Made by a program: the position numbers and the translations under genes. A stretch of DNA of 64,000 nt from Symbiodinium natans (lineage: Eukaryota > Sar > Dinophyceae > Suessiales > Symbiodiniaceae), in NCBI GenBank assembly GCA_905221605.1, contig CAJNDS010002447.1:249942-313941 (forward strand), given 5' to 3'. The notes under the pieces were generated by a model, which saw nothing but the letters and a program-made list of their open reading frames with translations, searched no databases and was not told the origin of the DNA. Positions 12,440 to 23,265 of the stretch are shown here, piece by piece. The number at the start of each line of letters is the position of its first letter. The stretch's first letter is position 1.

Positions 12440-12762
12440 TGAGTTAATGCAATTCCTCTATTCAAGGATGCCCAAGGGAGAACCCTATACTAATGCAGAG
12501 CAAGCAACGACCGTGGCTGTGCAAGTCGCGCCCTTTGGGCTGCGTTTCGGGCCACGCTTCTGCCGGCGCTGTGGCACCATGTCATCATAGCAGCAACTCA
12601 ATGCTGCCAACATTCTTCGAAGTACCGGCAAACAGATACCCACAGTTGAAAAACACCGAACGTCAAACCATGCTATTTCAACCTCCAAACCCGAGATTTT
12701 ATAATCCCCGGCCAGGTTGCTGTGGGAATGAATGCGATTTTGCACACTACATGTCAGGGTAA
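12440..12762 (+). CDS. Possible zinc-finger exon(s), CCCH-like end
   Basis: A plus-strand frame ends in GCCGNECDFAHYMSG just before a TAA. The C-x4-C-x3-H spacing resembles the second half of a CCCH zinc finger. Copy B (near 16108-16150) retains GCCENECDLAHYM, so the peptide is under some constraint or recently copied. A further plus-strand island at 12495-12585 (FGLRFGPRFCRRCG) is also kept in copy B. The minus strand of the same stretch is open too and could hold the OTU gene start, so this is uncertain. Confidence 0.3.
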
Positions 12763-12989
12763 GACCCGTCCTTCTCTGTAACCCTTTGCTCACAGCCGAA
12801 AGCTTGCCTCCGCGGTTCAAGGTGCTTCACCAAAATCTGGGGTTGTGGGTTCCAGGGTTGAGGGCTTAGGGCTTAGGGGGCCTTAGGGCTTAGGATTACA
12901 GTTGGGAGGATCGAGTTTAGGATTTTGGGTCTTTGAACAACTGCTCGGCAGGTCTGGACACAGGTCCGGACATAGCAAACAATCGCCCT

Positions 12990-15900
12990 AAACTTAAGAG
13001 CCTATAGCGCCCCTTACACGGAGGCCCTAAGGCACGCTGCCTGGGAACCCCTCTCCTAAAACCTTGAACCCTGGCCTCCTAAACTCTGGAAACCCTACGC
13101 TGTTCTGGAAACCCTATACGCTGTTCTGGGGCCTGAAGCCTCCAACCTTAAGCTGAAAAGCTTCGTGGGTTCAGGCTGCAAGGCGGTTTATTTAGAGGGT
13201 TTCGGGTTTAGGGCTGTGTGTTTGGCAGGATAGCGGCCTTCAATCCATAGACGGGTTTGAGGTTTGGGGCTTAGGGCTGCCAAAACCTGTTTCCTACTGC
13301 CCTCTGCTGCTCTGAAAAACAAGTCGAAGGGTTAAAATCGCCATTGCCCTCAGGGCGATCCATGCATTCAAACGCATGCGTGGGACAATGGCAGCTGGTT
13401 TTCAACCGTGACTACACAGAGCCATTGCGGAGATCAGCTCGGATGAGGGCAAGGGTGAAATTTATTGTTCATTCGGCAAACATCACTGAACCGCTGATAG
13501 TAAATCCATGAGAGTCTCGCGATCGGGGGACGTTACCTAGGGCCCAGGGTGCTGGGCTCTGCCGCCCCTACTGAGTCTGTACCCAAGCCCTCACCCGACT
13601 TGGACTGTCTCAGATGACCAGCACATCGTAGTCACACCCTAAACTTGCCTCCCCACACCAGGGGCGACAGCACTACGACGACGTAGTGTTGTGGACCCTG
13701 AGGTGGGGAGGCAGGTTTGGGGCTGGACCCTGGCCAGGAGGGCGGGGGGTGGTTGCGGGGGGCGGGGGGAGTGGGGCGGCTTCGGCAATCCAAAGCCCAA
13801 CACCCTGTATGAAAGATCGGGGTCTGTCCTGGAACACCAGCGCGACCACGCAGCCGCAGGAGCCGAAAGCGAGCTACACGGGCTACGGAGCTGCTGGCAG
13901 AGCAACGGGCTGTGCCAGCAGCTTCAAGGTGCTTGGGCTGCGCCAAGAGCTCCCACGTCCCAGACCTCATCCGTGTCCGTGCGCCAGTTTGCGGCATCGG
14001 CAACAACAGCAGCCAGCAACGCCCCATACCCACAAAGCACCAGCACACGAGGAGTTTCACCTCAGCTTCTTAAACTCTCTCCTGGGGTCTTGCTAAGGGA
14101 CATGCACTAAATAGGTGACAGCCTAAAGCATGTTTGTTCACGGTCATCAGGGCTGCTCGGCACATCTGGGTCTGCAGCTCGACCAGTTCTCATAGACCCT
14201 AAATCCTCAAAAATCCATAACCCCACACCCGGCAAGCCTATCGTAAAAGGCTGGAAAGCTCAGTGGGCCTGGGGAGCTACGTTAGAGTTAAGTTCTGAGT
14301 AGGGAAGTCGGGAATTTGGTTCACCCAGTCTGGCACCCTTGCAGGCATACTAGCAAAAGGAAAGGCCACCCTAAAGCCCCAAACTCAAACTAAACGGTTG
14401 CGGATCTGTGGGAGTTCAGGGCTTAGGGCTACTATGCCCTACACCCTATAAACCTGCTTTTTCTCGGCACTAAAAGGCTGGAGTCATGGGAGTCAGGCGA
14501 CTTGCCGGCAAGCTGTAATTGACGGGACGCTCCACCTCGGCTTCAGATCTGAAACTCTCACCTGGGTTCTGGTTAAAGAACGTCAACTAAGCTACCACAG
14601 TAGGGTTATATAGCAAATGCTATGGTGCTATGGCGTGCTGCTGATTATGGTAAGTTACTTCACGTTCCTGAACAAGGTTCCAGCCTTAGGGTGTATACGG
14701 GCAATGGTTCAGAACATGAAGGGCGCCTGCACAGGTTCAGGGAGGTTTCTGTGAGTCATTCGCACAAGACAGAACCCTAACAGTCCTAACACAATTTAGG
14801 GTCTGGTCAACAGTGCAAAGATAAACCTGACACGCTACAACCCAACCCCAAATCAACCCTCTAACCCTACAGCACCCCCGCTTTTGCGTCCCAGGGTCCT
14901 ACCGAAAAGCCCAAAAAGGTCCCTGAGTCTGTTTTGTAGCTCATTGATAAAACAACTTCGTCAGATAAGCTAGTAGTTAGGGTTGGGGCTCTCAGGGTTC
15001 TGATTCGGTGAGGTCGGGACCCGTAAACCCTGAACCCGAAACACGCAGAAGCCTAAAGCATTTTGGTTCACGACTGAGACCTGACCATGTAGGGCTCTGT
15101 CGTGTTCCCTCTGCCGAGGTGCCCCGGGTAAACATATGTGTAGGTCGTCGTCGGCGGAGCCCACCTTGCCTGAGCGGCGACTTCATTTAGATGCTCAAAA
15201 CGCAGGTACCCCAAAAACCCTAAACCCATTGCTGTCGGCTTTGTGGGGGGGGGGGGGGGAGCGGGGGGAGGTAAGGCTCGGAAGCAATGGGGATTTCCAA
15301 CCGTTCTGCACGGAGGACATCTCTTGGCTGTTTCGAGCCTTGGGTTTCGGGGATTGGGGTTGAGAGTATAGGGCATTTGAGCCCCATTCTGATGGAAACC
15401 CGAAACTACATAAATCAAATAATAACATCCAAAATCATCGAACTTGCCACTGCAAGTTTTGCAAGAGCTCTACACATATGTGTATATATATATAATATAC
15501 GTAACAAAGACATACATCGTAACTCGGCCTAGAACGCCAAGAGGTCAGGTGGACGGGCGACGTCATTTCGGCGCGTGGGGCCGAAGGCATGCTTTGGGCG
15601 GCCGGGGCCTCCGGATGCGCTCTGAAGGGGTGTAGGGTTCATGGGGTACAGGGCCTATAGGGTTTACAGGGTATAAGGGTTAGGGCTTAGGGTTGAGGTT
15701 TCAGGACGCTACTGCAATTCCAAAGTCCGCAAACTCTCCAGCTTGGGGCGTAGGGGTGATGTCTCGCAAGCCAAACACCTACTCACTAACATGTAGACGG
15801 TCCCGTGGTCCGTGTATGCACCGGAGTTTTGTTGCAATTCCTCTATTCAAGGATGCCCAAGGGAGAACCCTAATGCAGAGCAAGCATCGACCGTGGTTGC

Positions 15901-16235
15901 GCAACTGGCACCCTTTGGGCTGCGTTTCGGGCCACGCTTCTGCCGGCGCTGTGGCACCAGGTCATCATAGCAGCAACTCAATGCTGCCAACATTTTTCAA
16001 CGTACCTATACCCTATAGACCCTATAGATCCTAAACCGGTAGACAGAGCCCCCCAACGCAAACGGCTAACATCGAAACCCCAAACCCTATGGGCTACAGA
16101 CCCAGGCCGGGTTGCTGTGAGAATGAATGCGATCTTGCACACTACATGCCAGGGCAAGGCCGGCCTTACTCTGGAATACACTGCTCCAAGCCGAAAGCTT
16201 GTTCTCCGGGATTCTCGCTGAAGCATGCGGATTTC
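12990..16235. repeat. Segmental duplication, copy B (shortened and rearranged)
   Basis: Shares the landmarks listed for copy A, but lacks recognisable OTU exons 2-5 and carries the exon-1-like segment in inverted orientation. It looks like a tandem duplicate that was later deleted and rearranged. Confidence 0.82.
13610..14055 (-). pseudogene. Scrambled OTU pseudogene in copy B
   Basis: The terminal-exon-like block (13610-13633, minus) reads DYDVLVI then TGA: the catalytic His codon is replaced by Asp (GAC at 13633-13631). The exon-6-like block (about 13880-13820) has an extra base, which breaks the frame relative to copy A. A block matching OTU exon 1 (13929-14050) lies on the plus strand, opposite to its partner in copy A, and lacks the CDKCDG end. 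A second terminal-exon-like sequence, AG then GRQHYDD, lies on the plus strand at 13662-13682. Exons 2-5 are not found. The gene copy therefore cannot encode an OTU enzyme. Confidence 0.75.
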
Positions 16236-16869
16236 AGGGTTTAGGGTTTATGCTTGGAATCGTTTGGAGTTGGCAGGAACCCAGCTGTCCATCCCCAGCT
16301 AGTGGCGTCCGGTTCTTTGCCAGTCACCAGCATTAGGGTCCAGGTTTAGGTTCAGTAGGGTTGCCAAGCCTGCCTCTACTTCCCCTGTCACCCCCTGACC
16401 CCTCATCCCTGAGACCCCACACCCAGGACCCTAACCGCTGGCTCCAAACCCGAAACGTGCCCTAAACCCTAAGCAAAGAAAAACCTACACCCCAGTAAGC
16501 CCCACATCCCAAAACTGACATCCGAAGACGCGGGCCTGGCGCATCCCTTGCTGCGGCCAAGGCCTGCCGGGTTTGGGGTTCCATGCTTAGAGTTTAGGGT
16601 TTAGGGTTTAGTGTTTCCGGTTTAGGGTTCAGGGTTAAGACAAGACGCGAGAGGGGTTTAGTTCTGAGGGCTTGGGGCATCAGAACGTTGAGGGCGCAGG
16701 GTGGACAGGCTTTAGCGCTCAGGGCTTGTAGGGTCAGCCTTCCACTCCTAAAGACGACAGACGATGGAGGCGCGCAGCCTCCCCTCCCTAACCCCCAAAG
16801 CCTCAACTCTACACCCAACTAGGGTGACAGGTTTTAAGGTTTAGATTGTTTATGGCTCCTGAGGGTTTA

Positions 16870-17740
16870 GGTCTCGGTGGCTTCCGGCTCCTTCCCCGAC
16901 TGCCTGACACGCAAAGATTGCTTCGGGCCTAGGGCTTGCTCTTAAGGTTCACAGGGGGTTTTGGGTTTCGGGCTTTTGGTTTAGGGTGTGGGGAGGGCAT
17001 CGCTGGGAGTTTCTTAGAAATAGGCGATCAGATAGGGTTTGAGGTTAGGGCCACTCACGCCTCGGACTCGTCCACGAAGGTGTCAAGCTGTTCGGCCTGC
17101 GAGCACACCCTAAACCCTAGACCCAAACCCTAAACCACAAGAAGGGCCACAAGTAACTTATCAGTTCTTTGGTAGGCACCGTTCCCCTTGGAAGTGGGCG
17201 AGGATGTTAAAAGCAGACAGAGTGAAACCTAATCCACCTGCGAAGTGACACATTGGTGTCAGGAAGGCGGGTACCGAGTGGGGTGAAGAAATGCCACACT
17301 TGCATGGTGCCAGGCGGGATCCCGGATGAGGTTTACGCTGCGATCCCTGAACCCGAAAGCTGGAAATCTTCGACCCTAAGCCCAAGTCACCAGAAGTATA
17401 TGACAATGCAACGACAGGGAAGCTGATTCGAGAGTTCCCTCCTCAAGAGCTGGAAAGTAAGTCATTCCCAATGAACCCTAAGAAGCTTGTAGCACTTGCT
17501 CAGAGGCTTATTGTCAGTGCTAAGCACGACTAAACGCTGGCCTCACCGTCTCGGAGTCGGACCAACTCGAACATGGGCCTGGCGTTGTGGGCTTGGGTAG
17601 GGGCTTATAGGCTTTAGGTCAACTGGGGTCTGAAAAAAGGGGGTCAGACTCCTAGCCCAAAGCGCTCCAGAGCGGCTCATAGAGCTGAATACCTGGCCTG
17701 CGACGCACGAAGTACACAAAGTACTCAAAGCCTGTCTCGT
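16870..17740 (-). CDS. Unknown multi-exon gene (minus)
   Basis: Three islands join well. About 17740-17694 reads DETGFEYFVYFVRR after CACACAG and before GCCAGG. About 17600-17545 reads NARPMFELVRLRDGE before GCC. About 17095-17050 reads AEQLDTFVDESE after CTCGCAG, followed by GCGTGAGT. A fourth, 16895-16870, may follow. The second and third junctions are in phase 0 with AG|GCC. The third-to-second intron contains the plus-strand exon 17351-17533. No family recognised; the product looks acidic and soluble. Confidence 0.5.
17351..17533 (+). CDS. Plus-strand terminal exon, unknown protein
   Basis: The frame runs 60 codons from just after a TGA (17348-17350) to TAA (17531-17533). It contains FDPKPKSPEVYD, NATTGKLIREFPPQEL and ends LVALAQRLIVSAKHD, clearly protein-like. 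The TGKLIREFPPQEL stretch resembles the core of bacterial FlaG-type proteins, but the match is short and may be chance. A preceding frame, GIPDEVYAAIPEPE at 17318-17360, is one base out of phase, which suggests either a GC-donor junction or a frameshift. It lies inside an intron of the minus-strand gene. Confidence 0.5.
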   Translation, partial: TRKLEIFDPKPKSPEVYDNATTGKLIREFPPQELESKSFPMNPKKLVALAQRLIVSAKHD

Positions 17741-18312
17741 CCTGTGTGGGCTTGGGCTTCGTATACATTGCCTTAGCGGCTTAGGGGGCACGACGCAGCG
17801 GCGAGTGCAAGTGAGCAAGTGTTGATTGATCAACATGGACTTTACATGTAACCAAAAATAAAGCAGCATCCGAAGGGGGCTTTGCGTAGTCCTTTGTTCG
17901 TGGTACCAACAAAAGCCCATAACTTCTAAACAGCCACGCTCAGAAATGAGTGCGCGATCATGTATCAGAACACATGCATACACGAAAACATGCTAGAATG
18001 CCACAACTTGCTACAACATACTACAACATCCTGTAATCTACCATAATATGCGTACTACTCTACACTACAATACCACAAACAAGTAGAAGTATACCATACT
18101 GGCAATACTGCGTGCTAGGGTGGGCGTGAGGGCATGATTAGGGTTATGCTATGGTAGAATGCCTAAACCAAAACTAAGCCCTAGACCCTAAACCTTTCAC
18201 TTAAATCTTAAGCCTTTTCTGATTCCTCAAAATTTGATTCAGGGCCCCTTCGCTCCAAAAACTAGATCATTCTCTTGGACCCCTAACATACCCCTCATAT
18301 ACCCTGTACCCA

Positions 18313-18378
18313 AGGGCCCATACTTCAGAACCCTTTGAAGGAGGTAAGGCACCATATAAGGGGCCCATAGAACTACCC
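18313..18378 (+). repeat. Dispersed repeat R1, copy 1
   Basis: About 66 bp starting AGGGCCCATACTTCAGAACC and containing a GGTAAGG...CCATAT...GGGGCCCAT core. Similar copies are at 31145-31210 and 63832-63905. Confidence 0.75.
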
Positions 18379-18790
18379 TTCGATCATTCAAAGCTCAGAA
18401 CTCGTTAGGGGCCACCTGGCCTCGCCCAGGCTTCTGTAGCTGATGTGCCACGCCTGGCAGACTATGGGTTTAGTTGACGGTTTGGTTCGGGTTCAGGGAT
18501 AGGGTTTAGGGTCTAGGGACAGGGTTTAGAGTTTAGGGTTTAGGGTTTTAGGGCTTAGCGTTTGGGGTTTGGGGCTTCTCCCTTACCCAAGCAGAAGTCC
18601 CCCCACCCCACACCTTCTAGGATCTTTTTTCCTACTACGATACTCCTCTTAGTCTAAGCATTTGAATTTAACATATTGGGGAGTTCGGGTGGCCGCAGCG
18701 TGCCTGGTAGAACATACGACTTCAAGACGCAGCCCCGAAACCCTGAAGCCCGGAAACCAAAAAACACTAAACCCTCGTCTCCTGCGGCAG

Positions 18791-18854
18791 GGCCGCGGGC
18801 CCCGTTGACTGGTCCGGCAAGGACTGGTGCAAGATCTGCCGGCTTTTTGGGATG
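18791..18854 (+). CDS. Mini-exon with WCxxC motif, unknown
   Basis: After GCGGCAG the plus frame reads AAGPVDWSGKDWCKICRLFG and then reaches ATG|GCTTAG, a GC-type donor. The WC-K-I-C motif could bind metal or form a disulfide. Length is 1+63 bases. Partner exons not found. Confidence 0.45.
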
Positions 18855-19181
18855 GCTTAGGCTTCACTGTAGGGTTTAGGGTTTTGCGCCTGTAGTGGTT
18901 CTTTCGTTCAGACTTGTTGGGGTCATTATAGGGATTATGGCATCGGGGTTTTTAGGATTTAGGGGGGGGTATGGGGATTGAGGGGGGGTAGGGGATCAAA
19001 AAAAATTTATTTGGGATCAAAAAATAATTTATTTCTAGGCGGATCAAAAAAAAACTTATTTGGGATCAAAAAACAATTTACTGAAGGCTTCGAAGGCTTC
19101 TTGCAAGCGGAACGGAGGCTGCAAACGCTCAGAAATGCAGCAACTCTGGCCGTTCGCAAGCTCTAAATACCGAAAAAACAC

Positions 19182-19392
19182 AGCATCTTTGCGCATTTCA
19201 GAGTTTCCAGAGAGGCTACAGATATTGTTTGTAGCAGCAGTTCTGCGCTTTCAGAGGCTGGAAATACTGTACACTGCAGCATTTCTGAGTTTCCAGAGGC
19301 TGCAAATACGGAAAATAGCAGCATTTCTGCGATTTCAGATGCTGGAAATACTGTAAATAGCAGCATTTCTGAGTTTGCAGAGGCTGCAAATC
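19182..19392. repeat. 42-bp tandem array, about five copies
   Basis: Unit begins CAGCATTTCTGAGTTTCCAG and continues AGGCTGCAAATAC...AATAG. The period is a multiple of three, so both strands stay open for about 65 codons as 14-residue repeats. Low chance of being a real protein without more evidence. Confidence 0.85.
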
Positions 19393-19444
19393 AATGCTGG
19401 CATCTTGGCATTAGAAGTTTCAAAAATGCGTAAACTCTGAAGCA

Positions 19445-20125
19445 TGTATATTCTGGCATAGTATTGTGGAAATTCTTGCATAATATTGTATGACATTGTA
19501 TAATCTTGCATGTTATTGTACGTTGTTGTATATATTGTTGAGTATTATTGTATTGTCTTGTGTTTTCTTATGTTTTTGTGTGATGTTGCATATTATTGCA
19601 AATTATTGAATGTTATTGTATATTTTTCAAATTATTGTATGTTGTGCTCTTTTTTTGTAGGTTACTGTATATTATTGTATGTTCTTGAATTTTCTTTGTA
19701 TATTATTTTCAGATTACTCTGTATTATAGTATATTATTGTATATTCTTGTATATTATTGTCTACTATTGTATATCTACTATTGTATATTATTGTAATCTT
19801 TTGTACACTATTTTATATTGTTGTATGTCTTGCTGTACATCTTTTGTATATATTTTGAAAAATATTGTATATATGGGTGTATATTCTTGTTTGTTTTTGT
19901 GTTTTTTGTATATTTTGTATATTATTGTATATCGTTGTCTATTTTTGAATTGAATATTATTGTCAATTACTGAAAATTATTGTAAGTTATTCGTTTTTTA
20001 CGTGTATATTGCTGCATATTCTTGTACATACTTGCATATTGTTGCATTTTTCTGTATTATTGTATATTATTGCATCGTTTTGTAATATATTCTTGTATAT
20101 CATTGTATCTTAGTGCGTCTTCATG
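19445..20125. repeat. AT-rich TATTGTATAT-type degenerate array
   Basis: Degenerate repeats of TATTGTATATTCTTG-like sequence. A 147-codon plus frame crosses it, made almost only of Tyr, Ile, Val, Leu, Cys and Phe, and is an artefact of composition. A related but shorter stretch with the other strand's sense (CTACAACATACTACAACATC) lies at 18000-18110. Confidence 0.9.
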
Positions 20126-20144
20126 TTTTTTTTGCAAAAAAGTG

Positions 20145-20435
20145 CTCGCATCAGAAGGATTCATGTGCTTTGAAGCAAGCTTGCCCGGACTAAGAAAACA
20201 GCCGGGGGGGCGGGTTGGGGGGGGGGGGCGCAGCCCCCCCCCCATTTGCAAACACAACGCTCGCATCATTGGTTTGGAAAGGATACTCATATGCTTTGAA
20301 GCAAGCTTGCCCGGCTTTAAGAAACAGCGGGGGGTTTGAAGGGGACCCCCCCCCATTTGCAAACACAATGCTCGCATCATGGGTTTGGAAGGGATTCATA
20401 CGAGTGGAAGAAGCTTGCCCGGCGCCAAACAAACA
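20145..20435. repeat. 111-115-bp tandem repeat, about 2.5 copies
   Basis: Units begin CTCGCATCA at 20145, 20260 and 20371. Each contains GAAGCAAGCTTGCCCGG, or a close variant, and the first two end with a G-tract/C-tract pair before CATTTGCAAACACAA. Open frames here are repeat artefacts. Confidence 0.88.
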
Positions 20436-20670
20436 AGAAATATGTATTGTGTATTATCAATTCTATATCAAATAGCAGTAAATATATACATATATGCTTT
20501 GCTATTTCGATTTTATTATATTGGTATGATACAAAGGTATACTCTACGATAATTATTGTGTTCTATTCTACTCTATGCCACTCTAAATATTTTGTTATAC
20601 TTTGTTTTTAATATATACACATATATATATATATATTAACATATGATGTTATGTTATGTTTTCCTACATA

Positions 20671-20935
20671 TCCTTTCCCGTTTCCTTTCCTTTCCTTTCC
20701 TTTCCTTTCCTTTCCTTTCCTTTCCTTTCCTTCCTTTCCTTCCTTGCTTCCTTGCTTCCTTGCTTTCTTGCTTCCTTGCTTCCTTGCTTCCTTGCTTCCT
20801 TGCTTCCTTGCTTCCTTGCTACCTTGCTTCCTTGCTTCCTTGCTTCCTTCCTTGCTTGCTTCCTTCCTTCCTTCCTTCCTTCCGTCCTTCCGCCCTTCCT
20901 TCCCTCCCTCCCTCCTTTTAGCCCTCCCTCCCTCC
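20671..20935. repeat. Pyrimidine array: (TTTCC)n then (TTGCTTCC)n
   Basis: Starts as TTTCC pentamers and turns into CTTGCTTC octamers, then TTCC/CCCTCC. It produces long Ser/Leu/Phe/Pro frames in all three plus phases, none of which is a gene. Confidence 0.96.
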
Positions 20936-21163
20936 CCTTCCCTCTCTCCGTCGGAAGAACAGAATAAATTATTTCTTGATCCTAAATAAATTATTTTTTG
21001 ATCCTAAATAAATTTTTTCTTGATGCTAAATACATTTTTTTTGATCCGCATCCCATTGAGGGGTCTCTTGGGACTGTATCTGCTAAAGGGGAAGTAGGGC
21101 TACTTACAGCTCAGGGGGCTTTATTCCAGGGATCCGAACCGGTGTCCCCGATTTGGTTTCTAG

Positions 21164-21793
21164 GTGATCTCAATGGAGCTGAGGAAATCTGCTGGGAAGC
21201 GCCAGTTCGTGGACGGCTGGGCTTGCTTTCAAGGCCCCCACCCTTCAGGCTTGAGAGCTGTTCATGGCTTGAGGGTTTACCTTAAGAACCCAAAACCTGC
21301 TTTTTTGTGTTGCAGGTTCGTCGTACAAAAGCCCGTTAGAGGATTCTTAGGTGACCTGCAAAGCAGTAAGCAGTAGGCTATGAGGCTTAAGTAGGGTTTA
21401 CGAAACCCAAACCCACCCCAAACCCAAAGCCCAACATGCCCTTTACACGAAGCCCAAGCCAGTGCCGAGTGGAAAGGCGCCGCCGCCTCCAGACGCAGCT
21501 CCGGCGCAGAGTGGGTGATCCTGAAACCCTAACCCTAGCCCGACGAGGCCCTAAACCCCAAAACCCCTAAACCTAAGGCGCTGGGGTATGCATAGTTTCT
21601 TTCGGTTTTAGGTTTGGGGTTTAGGGTTGGTAGAGCTTTGGCGATTAAAGACTTTGTATGGAACCCTCGACTGATTGTTACAGGGCGCTCACAAGGCAGT
21701 CTGACTATGATTAAGGCCAAGGCGCTGGAGCCAGGCCGCATCAACGCGTCGCGTCAGCACGCGATCCACCTCCAAGCTGGCTACAAGGACTGA
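21164..21793 (+). CDS. Unknown gene, C-terminal part (plus)
   Basis: Exon a starts after TTTCTAG at 21164 and reads VISMELRKSAGKRQFVDGWA; it ends near 21230 at CAAGGCC. A possible exon b follows a strong pyrimidine tract and GCAG at 21315. Exon c (21625-21793) follows TTTAG and reads 56 codons including KDFVWNPRLIVTGRSQG and ends LQAGYKD then TGA. Exon c is the best supported. Family not recognised. Confidence 0.55.
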
Positions 21794-21865
21794 GAGAGCC
21801 TGCCGAAACCCTATCTCGGAAATAGTCACAGGAGAATCATCACTTTGAGAATACTGGGGAGTCAG

Positions 21866-22160
21866 AAATATTGCTTAAATCCGCCGAGGCCTCGGGCCGG
21901 AGGTGTATAGGTTGTCAGAACAGGCACCCCCCTCCAAATCCCCCCCCCACACCCAAAGCACTTTTTCGGACCCCTTTTTTTGGCCTCAAATGGGTACCCC
22001 CCCTGGGAAACCGGGGTCCGCAAGCGGACGGTTCGCCAGGACCAGAGGCAGTTGAAGCCCCTCCCAGCAAGGCCCCCCGCCCGTTCCCCCCCCCTTCCCC
22101 CCCTCCACCTCCCCCCTCCCCCCCAGCCTGCCGAAGAGTCGCCTTAAACCTTAAGGGGCC
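21866..22160. repeat. Dispersed ~270-bp repeat D, copy 1
   Basis: Matches 24855-25110: both start AATCCGYCGAGGCCTCGGGCC, continue AACAGGCACCCCCCTCCAAA, a GGGAAACCGGGGTCCG / GGCAACCGGGATCTG stretch, and end near a RVALKL-coding stretch. Copy 1 has become very C-rich in its centre. Confidence 0.75.
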
Positions 22161-23265
22161 TGGCTCAACCCTAAAAAAACCCTCAACCCCAAAGCGTGAA
22201 CCTTGAGCCCTAAACTAACCCTCAACCCCAAACCCCAAACCATAAACCATAAACCCGGAACCCTCAACCCTCAACCCTCAACCCTCAACCCAACCCTTAT
22301 TGCTTGGGGTCCAGCGACTTGGGCGCTGCGGAATCACCATGCTCACGCGGATGCGCTGGGCCGGGCCGAGGCGGGTCGCGTAGCGTTAAAATTACATGGG
22401 TGTGATTCAGTAAGATTCCCTGCATATTCAGCGAAGCCCACAAACCAAGCACGGCAACAAAAGCACCGCAAAACCTATAATCGGCTTTCTATCGATCTTC
22501 AAGCCTATACCGGAAGTTATATTAAAGCCTTAAACGCCTAACTCCTATGACCCTAGACCCTACTGGTACAGTGCCAAATCCCTTAAACACCACAAATGTC
22601 GAACATCTGCAAACCTCACATCCCAAGTAGTTTTTAGGTCGCCTGGCACCGGACACCTTTCTTTGCTTTAGTTAAGGGAACTACCATACAGACCCCAAAC
22701 CCCTCTAAGCCCTGCAAGCCCTAAACCCTGCCAAAGAACCTAAACCCCAAACCCCAAGCCATAAACCCTAAACCCCAAACCCCTAAACCTAAAACCCCAA
22801 ACGAAATTTGGGTACTTTCCAAGCATCCTAGACCGGGTCTTGGATGTGCGCGGGTTTTTGGTGTTTCGGTTTTTGGGTTTAGGGACCCTAAACCCAACAC
22901 CTGGGGGACGGGACGCCTGTAGGGCTGCTGTTTACAGTAAGAGCCATTCCCATGAGCCTTGAACGTTCATGCCGAAGGCCTTGCGCCTTAAGCCTCAAGA
23001 TTCGATCTGGAACCGCAAAACCCCAGAAAGACGCCTCGGCGCACAGTTTTTGCGCGGGACGCTGGCCTCGCCCAGAAGATGACGTTACTCAGGCTCAGGA
23101 TGTCTGTGGTATCGGTTCAAAAGCTTAGGGTTTGGGGCCTTTCCCTTTCCCGTTTCGGAATTTTGACTCCTCCTGATACTCACAACCCCATGCTTGATAT
23201 GCTTGATCAACACAAGATGCACAAGGGTGGCCTGCTTGATCTTCACGCCGGCCCGCATCGCTTGC

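Larger units (their letters stand above)
7500..12830. repeat. Segmental duplication, copy A
   Basis: This block is repeated in altered form at about 12990-16235. Matching landmarks in order include a region of ACAATGGCAGCTG (7980 and 13385), the OTU exon 6 block (8345-8437 and about 13820-13880), a GACTTGCCGGCAAGCTGTA block (10511 and 14498), a GAGGTCAGGTGGACGGGCGA block (about 11726 and 15540), and a TTTGGGCTGCGTTTCGGGCC block (about 12534 and 15915). Copy A is about 5.3 kb; copy B is about 3.2 kb, so internal parts have been lost or moved. Confidence 0.85.
18991..21049. mobile_element. Repeat island with inverted terminal arrays
   Basis: The left edge (18991-19083) holds four copies of a ~21-bp unit GGATCAAAAAATAATTTATTT. 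The right edge (20961-21049) holds four copies of the same unit in reverse orientation. Between them lie a 42-bp tandem array, an AT-rich TATTG-type array, a 111-115-bp tandem repeat and a long pyrimidine array. No transposase frame was seen. The shape fits a non-autonomous foldback or terminal-inverted-repeat element; that is inference from structure. Confidence 0.65.

Noticed and set aside
19510-19953. 147-codon plus frame of Tyr/Ile/Val/Cys
   Set aside because: AT-rich TATTG repeat gives it; not a membrane protein gene.
20643-20989. Three plus frames of about 100 codons rich in Phe, Leu, Ser, Pro
   Set aside because: Pure product of the pyrimidine tandem array, open in all three phases.
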